Assembly: GCF_010729305.1 (NCBI RefSeq)
Contig: NZ_AP022574.1
Location: forward strand, 4,898,001 to 4,962,000
Reading direction: 5' to 3'
DNA length: 64,000 nucleotides
DNA from: Mycolicibacterium psychrotolerans
GTDB taxonomy: Bacteria > Actinomycetota > Actinomycetes > Mycobacteriales > Mycobacteriaceae
Part shown: piece by piece, positions 1-8,941 of the stretch
Position numbering within the stretch: position 1 is the first letter of the stretch
Layout: every line of letters begins with the position of its first letter
The notes under the pieces: model-generated
Told to the model about the DNA's origin: nothing
Seen by the model: the letters and a program-made list of their open reading frames with translations, nothing else
Database searches by the model: none
Translations under genes and position numbers: made by a program

Positions 1-659
1 CGCGGCACCGACAACAGGTACGAGGGGGTGCGCTGCAGCATCGTGACATGAGCTGCCCTCTGGGTCAGCGACGGGATCATGCTCACCGCGGTTGCGCCGC
101 TGCCGATGACGACGAGGCGCTTGCCTACGGGGTCGAAGCCCTCGGGCCAGTGCTGCGGGTGGATCACCTCACCGCGGAAGTCGCCCATCCCGGGGAAGTC
201 GGGCACATAGGGTTCGTCGTAGTCGTAGTAACCGCTGGCGAAGAACAGGAACCGGGCTGTGAAGACGATCTCCGTGCCGTCACGATCGGCGCGCACCGTC
301 CATGTGTCCGTCGCGGAATGCCAGTCCGCTGAGTGCACCGCGGTGCGGTACCGAATGAGCTCGTCGATACCGTGTTTGCGCGCGGTGTCGGCCATGTACT
401 GCCAGATGTGCGCGCCGTCGGCGATGGCCTCCGGTCGCGTCCACGGTTCCCACGGGAACGACAGCGTGAAGATGTCGCTGTCCGAGCGGATACCCGGGTA
501 GCGAAACAGGTCCCACGTCCCGCCGAGACGCTCTCGCCGCTCCAGGATGGTGATCGTCAGATCGGGGTTCTTCTCGCGGATGCGGTACGCGGCGCCGATG
601 CCTGAGAAGCCGGCCCCGACGATGATGACGTCGCTGTGCTCCGACTCGCGCGCATCCAT
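1..659 (-). CDS. Flavin-containing (Baeyer-Villiger type) monooxygenase, 3' part beyond window
   Basis: Partial gene; only the N-terminal ~219 residues are inside the window. The protein opens with a FAD-binding Rossmann motif (GAGFSG, about residues 15-20) and carries the Baeyer-Villiger fingerprint FRGEVIHPQHWP followed by a second dinucleotide motif (GSGATA) for NADPH. Family knowledge: such enzymes insert oxygen into ketones or oxidise sulfur or thioamide groups using FAD and NADPH. The start is supported by a strong ribosome site (AAGGAG) overlapping the stop codon of the preceding gene, so the two genes are translationally linked. It is a close paralogue of that upstream neighbour, apparently a tandem duplication. 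The natural substrate cannot be read from the sequence. Confidence 0.88.
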   Translation of the reverse strand, partial: MDARESEHSDVIIVGAGFSGIGAAYRIREKNPDLTITILERRERLGGTWDLFRYPGIRSDSDIFTLSFPWEPWTRPEAIADGAHIWQYMADTARKHGIDELIRYRTAVHSADWHSATDTWTVRADRDGTEIVFTARFLFFASGYYDYDEPYVPDFPGMGDFRGEVIHPQHWPEGFDPVGKRLVVIGSGATAVSMIPSLTQRAAHVTMLQRTPSYLLSVP

Positions 660-669
660 GACGAACTCC

Positions 670-2139
670 TTATGCCGATGTGACCGCCCGTACTGCGGCG
701 CGGCCGAACATCATGGACTCCTCGATCCGGTCGAACCGGTGGTCGATGACGTCGAGCACGTAGTTGTGCCGCACATTCCACGGGCGGCGGGTGCCCGATC
801 GCGGTAACGCGTGCGGTGCGCGCTTGATGTAGTTGGCCTGCAGGTCGAACGCCGGCTTCTCCGGGATCGGCTCGTCGCCCCGATGCGGGTAGGCATGCGT
901 GTAGCCGTGAGAATCCATGTAGGCCAACAGTTTCGCGAAGGCCTTCGCGGTCATGTCGGCCCGCAACGTCCAGGAGGCGTTGGTGTAGCCGATGCACCAG
1001 GCGATGTTGGGGAGGTCCTCGATGAGGTACTCCTTGTAGACGAACCGGTCGGTCGGGTCGATCTCCTCGCCGTCGACGAACACCCGGATGCCGCCGAGGG
1101 CCTGCAGCGCTAGACCGGTGGCCGTGACGATGACGTCGGCGTCCAGACGCGCACCGGAGCTCAGCACGATTCCGGTCTGGTCGACGTGGTCGATGGTGTC
1201 GGTCACCACCTCCGCACGGCCCTGCTTGACCTTCTCGAAGAGATCGTTGTCGAGCACCAGGCACATCCGCTGGTCCCATGGGTTGTACTTCGGCTTGAAG
1301 TGCAGGTCGACGTCGTAGCCGGGCGGCAGCGCCGCCATCGTGCGGTTGCGGATCAGCCAGCGCCCGAACCGCGGCGCCTTGCGGAACATGAAGTACGTCA
1401 GAACATGGAACATCGCGTTGCGGAAGCGCACCACGGCATGAGACAACTTGCGCGGCAGGATCTTCCGGATGAAGTCGACCATCGGGTCGATCCGCGGCAT
1501 CGACATCATGTACGTCGGCGACCGCTGCAGCATCGTCACGTGCGCCGCCTTCTCGCTCAACGCCGGAATGAGGCTGATGGCGGTCGCCCCGCTGCCGATC
1601 ACGACCACGCGCTTACCCGTGTAGTCCAGGTCCTCGGGCCAGAACTGCGGGTGGACCACCTGCCCGCCGAACCGGTCGAGCCCGGCGATGTCGGGCCGGT
1701 AGGGGTCGTCGTAGCTGTAGTAGCCGGTGCCGCAGAACAGGAATCGAGCCCGTAAGACGCGCTCCTGTCCGTTCTGCTCCGCGCGCACCGTCCAGGTGTC
1801 GGTCGACGAGTCCCAGTCCACCGACGTGACGTGCGTGTCGAACTGGATGTGCCGGTCGATGCCGTGCTTGTGTGCCGTGTCGGCGAGGTACTGCCGGATG
1901 TACTCGCCGTCGGCGACGTTCTCCTGTCGGGTCCAGGGCTCCCACGGAAACGACAGCGTGAAGATATCGCTGTCCGAGCGGATGCCCGGGTACCGGAACA
2001 GATCCCAGGTACCGCCGATCCGGGATCGCCGCTCGAGGATCGTGTACCGCATGCCGGGGTTGTGCTCGGCGATCCGGTACGCCGCGCCGATCCCGGAAAT
2101 GCCTGCGCCGATGATGATCACGTCGGAGTAGTCCTGCAC
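670..2139 (-). CDS. Flavin-containing monooxygenase (EthA/MymA-like BVMO)
   Basis: A 489-residue FAD/NADPH monooxygenase, the usual length of mycobacterial EthA-type enzymes. Visible motifs are the N-terminal FAD site (GAGISG), the BVMO fingerprint FGGQVVHPQFWP in the middle and the NADP site GSGATA just after it. I place the start at a GTG six bases after a perfect AGGAGG; the upstream TTG touches that ribosome site and is unlikely to be used. The gene is transcribed away from the gabT operon and is followed after ten bases by a paralogue. Family members activate thioamide prodrugs or oxidise ketones and lipids; the true substrate here is unknown. Confidence 0.9.
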   Translation of the reverse strand: MQDYSDVIIIGAGISGIGAAYRIAEHNPGMRYTILERRSRIGGTWDLFRYPGIRSDSDIFTLSFPWEPWTRQENVADGEYIRQYLADTAHKHGIDRHIQFDTHVTSVDWDSSTDTWTVRAEQNGQERVLRARFLFCGTGYYSYDDPYRPDIAGLDRFGGQVVHPQFWPEDLDYTGKRVVVIGSGATAISLIPALSEKAAHVTMLQRSPTYMMSMPRIDPMVDFIRKILPRKLSHAVVRFRNAMFHVLTYFMFRKAPRFGRWLIRNRTMAALPPGYDVDLHFKPKYNPWDQRMCLVLDNDLFEKVKQGRAEVVTDTIDHVDQTGIVLSSGARLDADVIVTATGLALQALGGIRVFVDGEEIDPTDRFVYKEYLIEDLPNIAWCIGYTNASWTLRADMTAKAFAKLLAYMDSHGYTHAYPHRGDEPIPEKPAFDLQANYIKRAPHALPRSGTRRPWNVRHNYVLDVIDHRFDRIEESMMFGRAAVRAVTSA

Positions 2140-2229
2140 CCGCAACCTCCTGTGGTCCGCCCGCGTACCACCCTAGGGCTCAGCCACCCGCCGCGTCGAC
2201 GATCTCGCGCAAAACGTTCACCGGCCGTT

Positions 2230-2267
2230 CTGTACAGCTCAGGCCGCACAGCTGTCCATGCTGGACA
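2230..2267. promoter_or_regulatory. Cluster of short palindromes upstream of gabT (candidate operator)
   Basis: Three dyads lie within 38 bases ahead of the aminotransferase operon: CTGTACAG (2230-2237), ACAGCTGT (2248-2255) and TGTCCA-TGC-TGGACA (2253-2267). The last is a perfect six-base inverted repeat. The intergenic space is only about 160 bases and is shared by two divergent units. A binding site for the locus PucR or GntR regulator is an inference; no binding data can be derived from sequence. Confidence 0.45.
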
Positions 2268-2302
2268 TGTACTCGCAGGGCAAGGCTTCCTACGGTGGAG
2301 CC

Positions 2303-3655
2303 ATGACAGCCATCCTCGCCGGCGGCCCCTCCCTCGAGCAGCAGCGCCGGGTGCGCACCGAGGTTCCGGGCCCGCGCTCCCGTGATCTGGCGAACCGCCG
2401 CGCGGCGGCGCTGCCTGCGGGCCTGACCAGCTCCGCCGGTGTGTACGTGGCCGCGGCCGGCGGCGGGGTCGTGCTCGACGTGGATGGCAACTCCTTCATC
2501 GATCTGGGCAGCGGGATCGCCGTCACGACGGTGGGCAACGCGGCACCGGCCGTGGTGTCCCGGGCGATGGCGCAGCTGCCGCTCTACACCCACACCTGTT
2601 TTCTGGCCACCCCGTACGAGCCGTACATCGCGGTCGCCGAGGTGCTGAACCAGATCACCCCTGGCGAGCACGACAAGCGCACCGCGCTGTTCAACACCGG
2701 CGCCGAGGCGGTCGAGAACGCCGTGAAGTACGCCCGCGCAGCCACCGGACGACCCGCGGTCGTGGTGTTCGACCACGCGTTCCACGGACGGTCGCTGCTC
2801 ACCATGACGATGACCGCGAAGAACCAGCCCTACAAGCACGGCTTCGGCCCGTTCGCCCCCGAGGTGTACCGGGCACCGATGGCCTATCCGTACCGCTGGC
2901 CCTCGGGACCGGAGCACTGCGCCGCCGAAGCGTTCAGTCAGTTCGCTCAGCTGGTCGACGCGCAGCTCGGTGCCGACGCGGTGGCCTGCGTCGTGGTCGA
3001 ACCGATCCAGGGCGAGGGCGGCTTCATCGTCCCCGCCGACGGGTTCCTGCGGTCGGTGGCCGCGTTCTGCCGGGAGCGCGGCATCCTGCTGGTCGCCGAC
3101 GAGGTGCAGACCGGCATCGCGCGTACCGGCAGCTGGTTCGCGTGCGACCACGAAGGCCTGGTGCCCGACCTGCTCGTCACCGCGAAGGGTCTGGCCGGCG
3201 GGTTGCCGCTGGCGGCCGTGACCGGCCGCGCCGACGTCATGGACGCCGCGCACCCGGGCGGCATCGGCGGTACCTACAGCGGCAATCCGGTGTCCTGCGC
3301 CGCGGCACTCGGGGTGTTCGAGGAGATCGAGACCGCCGACCTGCTCTCCCGGGCGCGAGCCATCGGCGACATCATGGCCCGCGAACTGACCGACATCGCC
3401 GCGCGCACCGGCGTGATCGGCGAGATCCGCGGCCGCGGCGCGATGATGGCGATCGAACTGGTGGTGCCCGGCAGCCGCGAACCGCACCGCGACGCGGTGT
3501 CGGCGCTCACCCGGCATTGCCTCGACAACGGCGTCCTGACGCTGGCCGCAGGGACCTTCGGCAACGTGCTGCGCTTCCTGCCACCGCTGACCATCTCCGA
3601 TGCGCTGCTCGTCGAGGCCTTCGACGTCCTGCGCGACGGCTTCGCCACCCTCTGA
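2303..3655 (+). CDS. gabT: Omega-aminotransferase (GABA / 5-aminovalerate transaminase)
   Basis: A 450-residue class III PLP aminotransferase resembling mycobacterial GabT from its first residues (N-terminal arginine-rich stretch, then the LGSGIAVTT motif). The PLP lysine is about K295 in VTAKGLAGG and the ring-binding aspartate is D266 in VADEVQTG. It moves the amino group of 4-aminobutyrate or 5-aminovalerate to 2-oxoglutarate, giving succinate or glutarate semialdehyde. The start is the ATG after GGTGGAG; an upstream in-frame ATG at 2258 adds 15 residues without family support and overlaps a palindrome. It heads a four-gene operon with glutaryl-CoA dehydrogenase, which favours a 5-aminovalerate role alongside GABA. 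Confidence 0.9.
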   Translation: MTAILAGGPSLEQQRRVRTEVPGPRSRDLANRRAAALPAGLTSSAGVYVAAAGGGVVLDVDGNSFIDLGSGIAVTTVGNAAPAVVSRAMAQLPLYTHTCFLATPYEPYIAVAEVLNQITPGEHDKRTALFNTGAEAVENAVKYARAATGRPAVVVFDHAFHGRSLLTMTMTAKNQPYKHGFGPFAPEVYRAPMAYPYRWPSGPEHCAAEAFSQFAQLVDAQLGADAVACVVVEPIQGEGGFIVPADGFLRSVAAFCRERGILLVADEVQTGIARTGSWFACDHEGLVPDLLVTAKGLAGGLPLAAVTGRADVMDAAHPGGIGGTYSGNPVSCAAALGVFEEIETADLLSRARAIGDIMARELTDIAARTGVIGEIRGRGAMMAIELVVPGSREPHRDAVSALTRHCLDNGVLTLAAGTFGNVLRFLPPLTISDALLVEAFDVLRDGFATL

Positions 3656-3686
3656 TGCCATCCTCCGACCGAACGGGAGTTCCACG

Positions 3687-4883
3687 ATGACCACCCTTGC
3701 CTCTGCTGCGAAGAAGTCCACGTACGCGCCGCTGGAACTGTTCGACACCGCGCGGCTGCTCGACGACGACGAGCGCGAGATCGGCGCGACGGTGCGCAAG
3801 TTCGTCGACACGGTGCTGCGTGCCGACATCGAGAACTGGTTCGAATCGGCCACGCTGCCCAAGGAACTCGCCAAGGAGTTCGGCGCCCTGGGCCTGCTGG
3901 GCATGCACCTGGACGGTTACGGCTGCGCCGGCACCAACGCGGTCAGCTACGGTCTGGCCTGCATGGAACTGGAGGCGGGCGACAGCGGGTTCCGCAGCTT
4001 CGTCTCGGTGCAGGGATCGCTGTCGATGTTCTCCATTCACCGGTACGGGTCCGAGGAGCAGAAGAACGAATGGCTGCCCAGGCTCGCCACCGGTGAGGCC
4101 ATCGGATGCTTCGGTTTGACCGAACCCGACTTCGGCTCCAACCCCGCGGGCATGCGCACCCGCGCCCGCCGCGACGGCGCCGACTGGGTGCTCGACGGCA
4201 CCAAGATGTGGATCACCAACGGCAACCTCGCCGACGTCGCCACCGTATGGGCGCGGACCGATGACGGCATCCGCGGCTTCCTGGTGCCCACCGACACACC
4301 GGGATTCACCGCCAACGCGATTCACCGCAAACTGTCGCTGCGCGCGTCGGTCACCTCCGAACTGGTGCTGGACAACGTGCGCCTGCCCGCATCGGCGCAG
4401 CTTCCGCACGCCGTCGGCCTGGGCGCCCCGCTGTCCTGTCTCAACGAGGCGCGCTTCGGCATCGTCTTCGGCGCGCTCGGCGCCGCGCGCGACAGCCTGG
4501 AGACGGCGATCGAATACACCGGCACCCGCAGTGTTTTCGACAAGCCGCTGTCGAGCTATCAGCTGACCCAGGAGAAACTGGCGAACATGACCGTCGAACT
4601 CGGCAAGGGCATGCTGCTCGCGATCCATCTGGGCCGGATCAAGGACGCCGAGGGCGTCGCGCCGGAACAGATCAGCCTGGGCAAGCTCAACAACGTGCGG
4701 GAAGCACTGGCCATCGCCCGCGAATGTCGAACTCTGCTGGGCGGCAGCGGGATCACGCTGGAGTACTCCCCGCTGCGGCACGCCAACAACCTGGAATCGG
4801 TGCTCACCTACGAGGGCACCTCCGAGATGCACCTGCTCTCCATCGGCAAGGCGCTGACCGGGCACGCCGCGTTCCGGTCATGA
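3687..4883 (+). CDS. gcdH: Glutaryl-CoA dehydrogenase
   Basis: A 398-residue acyl-CoA dehydrogenase whose details match glutaryl-CoA dehydrogenase rather than a generic FadE. It has the signature GCFGLTEPDFGS (about 140-151), the substrate-binding stretch DSGFRSFVSVQ with the conserved arginine (R103), and the catalytic glutamate E376 in YEGTSE. The enzyme oxidises and decarboxylates glutaryl-CoA to crotonyl-CoA, passing electrons through FAD to ETF. The start is an ATG following GGGAGT, 31 bases after gabT. Its stop overlaps the start of the next gene. With the transaminase, aldehyde dehydrogenase and CoA-transferase it closes a route from 5-aminovalerate to central metabolism. Confidence 0.88.
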   Translation: MTTLASAAKKSTYAPLELFDTARLLDDDEREIGATVRKFVDTVLRADIENWFESATLPKELAKEFGALGLLGMHLDGYGCAGTNAVSYGLACMELEAGDSGFRSFVSVQGSLSMFSIHRYGSEEQKNEWLPRLATGEAIGCFGLTEPDFGSNPAGMRTRARRDGADWVLDGTKMWITNGNLADVATVWARTDDGIRGFLVPTDTPGFTANAIHRKLSLRASVTSELVLDNVRLPASAQLPHAVGLGAPLSCLNEARFGIVFGALGAARDSLETAIEYTGTRSVFDKPLSSYQLTQEKLANMTVELGKGMLLAIHLGRIKDAEGVAPEQISLGKLNNVREALAIARECRTLLGGSGITLEYSPLRHANNLESVLTYEGTSEMHLLSIGKALTGHAAFRS

Positions 4884-6340
4884 CCGCCGACATCGAACAC
4901 CTGATCGCCGGGCGGTGGCTGGCAGGCAGCGGTGCACCGGTGCGCAGCGTCAATCCGGCCCGGCCGCACGCCGTGGTGGCCGAGGGCGGCAGTGCCGTCG
5001 CCGCGGACGTCGACGCGGCGGTCACGGCCGCAGGCGAGGCCGCTGCGGCGTGGGCGGCGACCCCGATCCATCAGCGCGGCGCGCTGCTGCTCGCCGCGGC
5101 GGACATCGTGGACAGCCGCGCCCGGGAATGGGGACGGGAATTGGCCGTCGAAGAGGGCAAGACCCTGGCCGAGGGAATCGGCGAAGTGCACCGCGCCGCC
5201 CAGATCCTGCGCTACTACGGCAACGAGGGCGACCGGCACGCCGGGGACATCTTCGCCTCACCGCGGGCCGGCGAGCGAATCCTGGTCACCCGCAAGCCGA
5301 TCGGCGTTGTCGGGGTGATCACGCCGTTCAACTTCCCCATCGCGATCCCTGCCTGGAAGATCGCGCCCGCCCTGGTGTTCGGCAACACCGTCGTCTGGAA
5401 GCCGGCCGGCACTGTTCCGCTGCTGGCGATGCGGCTCGCCGGGGCGTTGACCACGGCCGGGCTGCCGGCCGGCGTGCTCAACCTGCTCGTCGGCGGACCG
5501 GACGTCGGCGACGCCATCGTGGGTCACCCCGGCATCGGCGGCCTCACGTTCACCGGTTCCACCGGGGTCGGGCGGCGCATCGCCGCCGCCGCGGCCGCAC
5601 GCGGCGTCCCGGCGCAGGCCGAGATGGGCGGCAAGAACGCGGCGGTGGTGCTGGACGACGCCGACGTCGACCTCGCGCTCGAGCAGGTGATGCTGGGCGC
5701 GTTCCGCTCCACCGGCCAGAAGTGCACGGCCACCTCGCGATTGATCGTCACCGAGGGCATCGCCGACCGGTTCCTGGACTCGCTGTGTGACCGGGCGCAG
5801 CGCCTACGGGTCGGCGATCCCACCGACGACGCCACTCAGATGGGCCCGGTGATCAGCGCGTCCGCGCAACAGAGCATCTCGGCCGCGATCGCGACCGCCG
5901 CCGCACAGGGCGCGTCAGTCCTGACAGGGGGCCGGCCCTACACGGACAGCGCCCGCGCCGAGGGGTACTTCGTCGCGCCGACCATCCTCGAGCTCGACGG
6001 CGGCACCGCCGACGTGTGGACCGAGGAGTTGTTCGGACCGGTGCTGGCGGTGACGCGGGCAGCCGACGCCGACGAAGCCTTCGCGCTGGCCGACGACAGC
6101 GAGTTCGGGCTCTCTGCAGCGGTGTTCACCCAGGACCTCACCCGCGCACTGCAGGCCGTCGAGCAGATCGACGTCGGTGTGTTGCACGTGAACTCCGAGT
6201 CTGCCGGCGCCGACCCGCACGTGCCGTTCGGCGGTGCGAAGAAGAGCGGACTCGGCCCCAAGGAGCAGGGCGGCGCCGCACGCGAGTTCTTCACCCACAC
6301 GACCACGGTGTATCTGCGCGGCGGGCGGCCCGGGGCGTGA
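4880..6340 (+). CDS. gabD: Semialdehyde dehydrogenase (glutarate/succinate semialdehyde, GabD/DavD-like)
   Basis: A 486-residue NAD(P)-dependent aldehyde dehydrogenase, normal length for the family. Active-site features are the oxyanion asparagine N151 in TPFNFP, the general base E248 in AEMGGKN and the nucleophile C282 in TGQKCTA. It would oxidise the semialdehyde made by the aminotransferase to glutarate or succinate. The start overlaps the gcdH stop (ATGA). The overall sequence also resembles 2-oxoglutarate semialdehyde dehydrogenases, so the chain length preference is inferred from context. It might also oxidise the ring-opening amino-aldehyde, since no other aldehyde dehydrogenase is present nearby. 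Confidence 0.85.
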   Translation: MTADIEHLIAGRWLAGSGAPVRSVNPARPHAVVAEGGSAVAADVDAAVTAAGEAAAAWAATPIHQRGALLLAAADIVDSRAREWGRELAVEEGKTLAEGIGEVHRAAQILRYYGNEGDRHAGDIFASPRAGERILVTRKPIGVVGVITPFNFPIAIPAWKIAPALVFGNTVVWKPAGTVPLLAMRLAGALTTAGLPAGVLNLLVGGPDVGDAIVGHPGIGGLTFTGSTGVGRRIAAAAAARGVPAQAEMGGKNAAVVLDDADVDLALEQVMLGAFRSTGQKCTATSRLIVTEGIADRFLDSLCDRAQRLRVGDPTDDATQMGPVISASAQQSISAAIATAAAQGASVLTGGRPYTDSARAEGYFVAPTILELDGGTADVWTEELFGPVLAVTRAADADEAFALADDSEFGLSAAVFTQDLTRALQAVEQIDVGVLHVNSESAGADPHVPFGGAKKSGLGPKEQGGAAREFFTHTTTVYLRGGRPGA

Positions 6341-7473
6341 CACGCGGGGCACTCGACGGCGTCGTCGTCGTCGACTTCAGCCGGGTACTCGCCGGGCCGT
6401 ACGCGACGATGATGCTCGGCGACTTCGGCGCCGACGTCGTCAAGGTCGAACGGCCCGGCAGCGGCGACGACACCCGGCAGTGGGGTCCGCCGCACGACGC
6501 AGCCGGTGTCGCAACCTATTTCAACGCCGTCAACCGCAACAAGCGGTCCGTCGCGCTGGACCTCGCCGATCCCGACGATCTGCGACGGGCGCGGGAGCTG
6601 GTCAGCGGCGCGGACATCGTCGTGGAGAACTTCCGCGCGGGCACCATGGAGAAGCTCGGGCTCGGCTACGAGGACGTGCGCAAGATCCGGCCCGACGTCA
6701 TCTACTGCTCGATCACCGGGTTCGGCCGCACCGGCGGCGCCGCCCTCCCCGGTTATGACCTGCTGGTCCAGGCCGTGGGCGGGCTGATGAGCGTCACCGG
6801 GACCGAACCGGGCGATCCCACCAAGGTCGGGGTGGCGCTGGTCGACGTGCTTGCGGGCCTGCACGCGCTCAGCGGCATCCTGGCCGCGCTCGCACACCGC
6901 GACCGCACCGGGGAGGGTCAGCGGGTGGACACCGACCTGATGTCGGTGCTGCTGTCCTCGCTGGTGAATCAGGCCTCCGGCTATCTGGGTGCCGGTGTGG
7001 TGCCGGGCATGATGGGCAATCGGCACCCGAGCATCGCGCCGTATCAGACGTTCGAGACCGCCGACCGGCCGATCGCGATCGCCGTCGGCAACGACAAGCA
7101 GTTCCGTGCCTTCTGTGCAGCACTCGGCAGACCCGACTGGGCCGATGACCCGAGGTTCGCCACCAATCCCGTCCGGGTGAGCAACCGAGAATCGTTGTGC
7201 GCGTTGATCGAAGACGAGATGAGCCGCCACGGCGCGGATCACTGGTATACGGTGATGACGGCCGCGGGGGTGCCTGCCGGCCCGATCAACGACGTGTCCG
7301 AGGCGTTCGCCTTCGCGCGCCGACTCGGCATCGACGCCACCGTCGCCATGCCCGACGGGTCCGCACCGCAGGTCGCCAATCCGATCACGCTGTCGGCCAC
7401 ACCGGTCAGCTACCGACTCAGCCCTCCCCCATTGGGCGGAAGCGCCGACGGTTGCCGCTCGGAGAGCAGCTGA
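6337..7473 (+). CDS. Class III CoA-transferase (CaiB/BaiF), probable glutarate CoA-transferase
   Basis: A 378-residue family III CoA-transferase. The catalytic aspartate that forms the acyl anhydride is probably D170 in GVALVD, followed by the typical GILAALAHRDRTGEGQ segment. GTG start overlaps the gabD stop (GTGA). Human SUGCT and bacterial relatives of this family transfer CoA from succinyl-CoA to glutarate; placed beside glutaryl-CoA dehydrogenase and the semialdehyde dehydrogenase, that reaction is the natural reading here. The last 64 bases overlap the 3' end of the convergent pucR gene. Specificity for glutarate is an inference from gene order. Confidence 0.82.
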   Translation: MTRGALDGVVVVDFSRVLAGPYATMMLGDFGADVVKVERPGSGDDTRQWGPPHDAAGVATYFNAVNRNKRSVALDLADPDDLRRARELVSGADIVVENFRAGTMEKLGLGYEDVRKIRPDVIYCSITGFGRTGGAALPGYDLLVQAVGGLMSVTGTEPGDPTKVGVALVDVLAGLHALSGILAALAHRDRTGEGQRVDTDLMSVLLSSLVNQASGYLGAGVVPGMMGNRHPSIAPYQTFETADRPIAIAVGNDKQFRAFCAALGRPDWADDPRFATNPVRVSNRESLCALIEDEMSRHGADHWYTVMTAAGVPAGPINDVSEAFAFARRLGIDATVAMPDGSAPQVANPITLSATPVSYRLSPPPLGGSADGCRSESS

Positions 7474-8930
7474 CGGGCTCTGATCGCCAGCCAGAGTCGT
7501 ACCCGGGTGTCGACGGCGTCGACGTCATCGGCCAGCAGCGCGGCGATGCGGCGCATCCGGTGGCGCATCGTATGGCGATGGATGCGCAGGTCGGTGGCCG
7601 CGGCCTCGAGGTGACCGTTGCGGCGCAGGTACGCTTCGAGCGTCCCGACCAGTTCGGCCTCCAACGGCGTCAGAGGTGCTGCCAGCACGCGTAATTCGGC
7701 GGCACTACGGCCGCCCAGAAGCACCCCGAAGGTGCCGAGTTCGGCGAACGCGGCCAAGCGTCCGGGGTGGGCCTGTGCGGCGATCCGCGCCTGTTCCAGG
7801 CCCACCGGGATGTCGTCGACGCTGACGGCGTCGCTCACGCCGCCGGTGGGTGGGTGCGCCGGCCCGGACGCGAGACTGTCGATACGCCGTCGCTCGGCGC
7901 CGGGCACCACGATCACGATCCCCTCGCCGACCGGGGTCATCAGATAGGGCCCGGCGGCCGCCAGGAGCCGCCCCAGATCCTGCTCGGCGGTCAGCATCGG
8001 TCCGACATCATGGAGAAGCGCCACCACGACATCGGCGTGCGGTTCGAAGCCGAAGTAGCGCAGCACGCCGTCGTCGACGAGCCCGGAGCCACGCAGTACC
8101 CCGCGCGTCACCGCCGTGCGCAGACGTTGCTCCGCCTCGGCGACGCCGGCGGGCTTCTCCAGCGCGATCGAGATCAGCGACACCGCGTGCGCGACGAGTA
8201 ACCGCTCCGCGTTCGACATCGGCACCCCCGTCCGGACGGCCAGCCGGCCCCGAAGGGGTTGTGCCGCGCGGAGATTCTGCACGGTGACATAGCCGTCGGC
8301 GTCACCGGTGACATACGCGCCCCCTCGCCGCGCCGCCGGCGATTGCGCGCCGTCGGCGAGCACGGCGAACAGCCGGTCCTGCTCGGTGCCGGCCGCCGCC
8401 AGCACGGTGCCATCGGTGCCGACGACCAGCACCGTCCCTTCCAGCCTCTCGGCCAGCGCCTCGACCACCCCGGGGATGCCGCCGCGCAGCGTCGCCCGGG
8501 CCAGCACCTCCTGCCCATCGACGACGCGCTGCACCGCGCGGAGCTCGTCAGCCTTGAGCGCGTCGATGACCATCCGGGTGATCGCGATGAACGGCGTGGA
8601 CGGCGGTACCTCGAGCACCGGGACGCCGAGTTCGTTCCCGGCGGCGCGCACACCGGCGGGCACCTCGGTCAGTGTGGTTCCGGTGTCGACGGCCAAGGCC
8701 GCCGTGCCGGCCGCCGCCAGGCGCGCCACGTAATCGAACTGCGTCTGCTCGTCGATGCCGATGTTGATGCCGGTGGTCATCACCAGCTCGCCGCCGGACA
8801 GATACGGGGTGGGGTCGGCCAATTCGATCGGGTGCGCCCACGTGATGTCGCGATCGGCGGCGGCCGCACCGGCGATCAGGGACAGGCCGAGGCCCTCGGC
8901 CTGAGCCAGCTCCCGCGCGGTGATCGCCAC
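7410..8930 (-). CDS. PucR-family transcriptional regulator
   Basis: A 506-residue PucR-type regulator. The N-terminal part (about 1-130) matches the purine-catabolism regulatory domain found in this family, the middle is a GGDEF-like fold region of low conservation, and the C-terminal ~60 residues contain the PucR helix-turn-helix (LRIHRHTMRHRMRRI). Members control amine, amino acid and purine catabolism, often as activators responding to a pathway intermediate. It is the last gene of the minus-strand amine operon, 11 bases after the C26 hydrolase, and converges on the CoA-transferase with a 64-base overlap. Likely target: one or both operons of this locus. Confidence 0.85.
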   Translation of the reverse strand: MAITARELAQAEGLGLSLIAGAAAADRDITWAHPIELADPTPYLSGGELVMTTGINIGIDEQTQFDYVARLAAAGTAALAVDTGTTLTEVPAGVRAAGNELGVPVLEVPPSTPFIAITRMVIDALKADELRAVQRVVDGQEVLARATLRGGIPGVVEALAERLEGTVLVVGTDGTVLAAAGTEQDRLFAVLADGAQSPAARRGGAYVTGDADGYVTVQNLRAAQPLRGRLAVRTGVPMSNAERLLVAHAVSLISIALEKPAGVAEAEQRLRTAVTRGVLRGSGLVDDGVLRYFGFEPHADVVVALLHDVGPMLTAEQDLGRLLAAAGPYLMTPVGEGIVIVVPGAERRRIDSLASGPAHPPTGGVSDAVSVDDIPVGLEQARIAAQAHPGRLAAFAELGTFGVLLGGRSAAELRVLAAPLTPLEAELVGTLEAYLRRNGHLEAAATDLRIHRHTMRHRMRRIAALLADDVDAVDTRVRLWLAIRARQLLSERQPSALPPNGGGLSR

Positions 8931-8941
8931 GAAGAGCAGTC

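Noticed and set aside
2180..3904. A 574-codon frame opposite gabT
   Set aside because: No recognisable domain; mirrors gabT codons.
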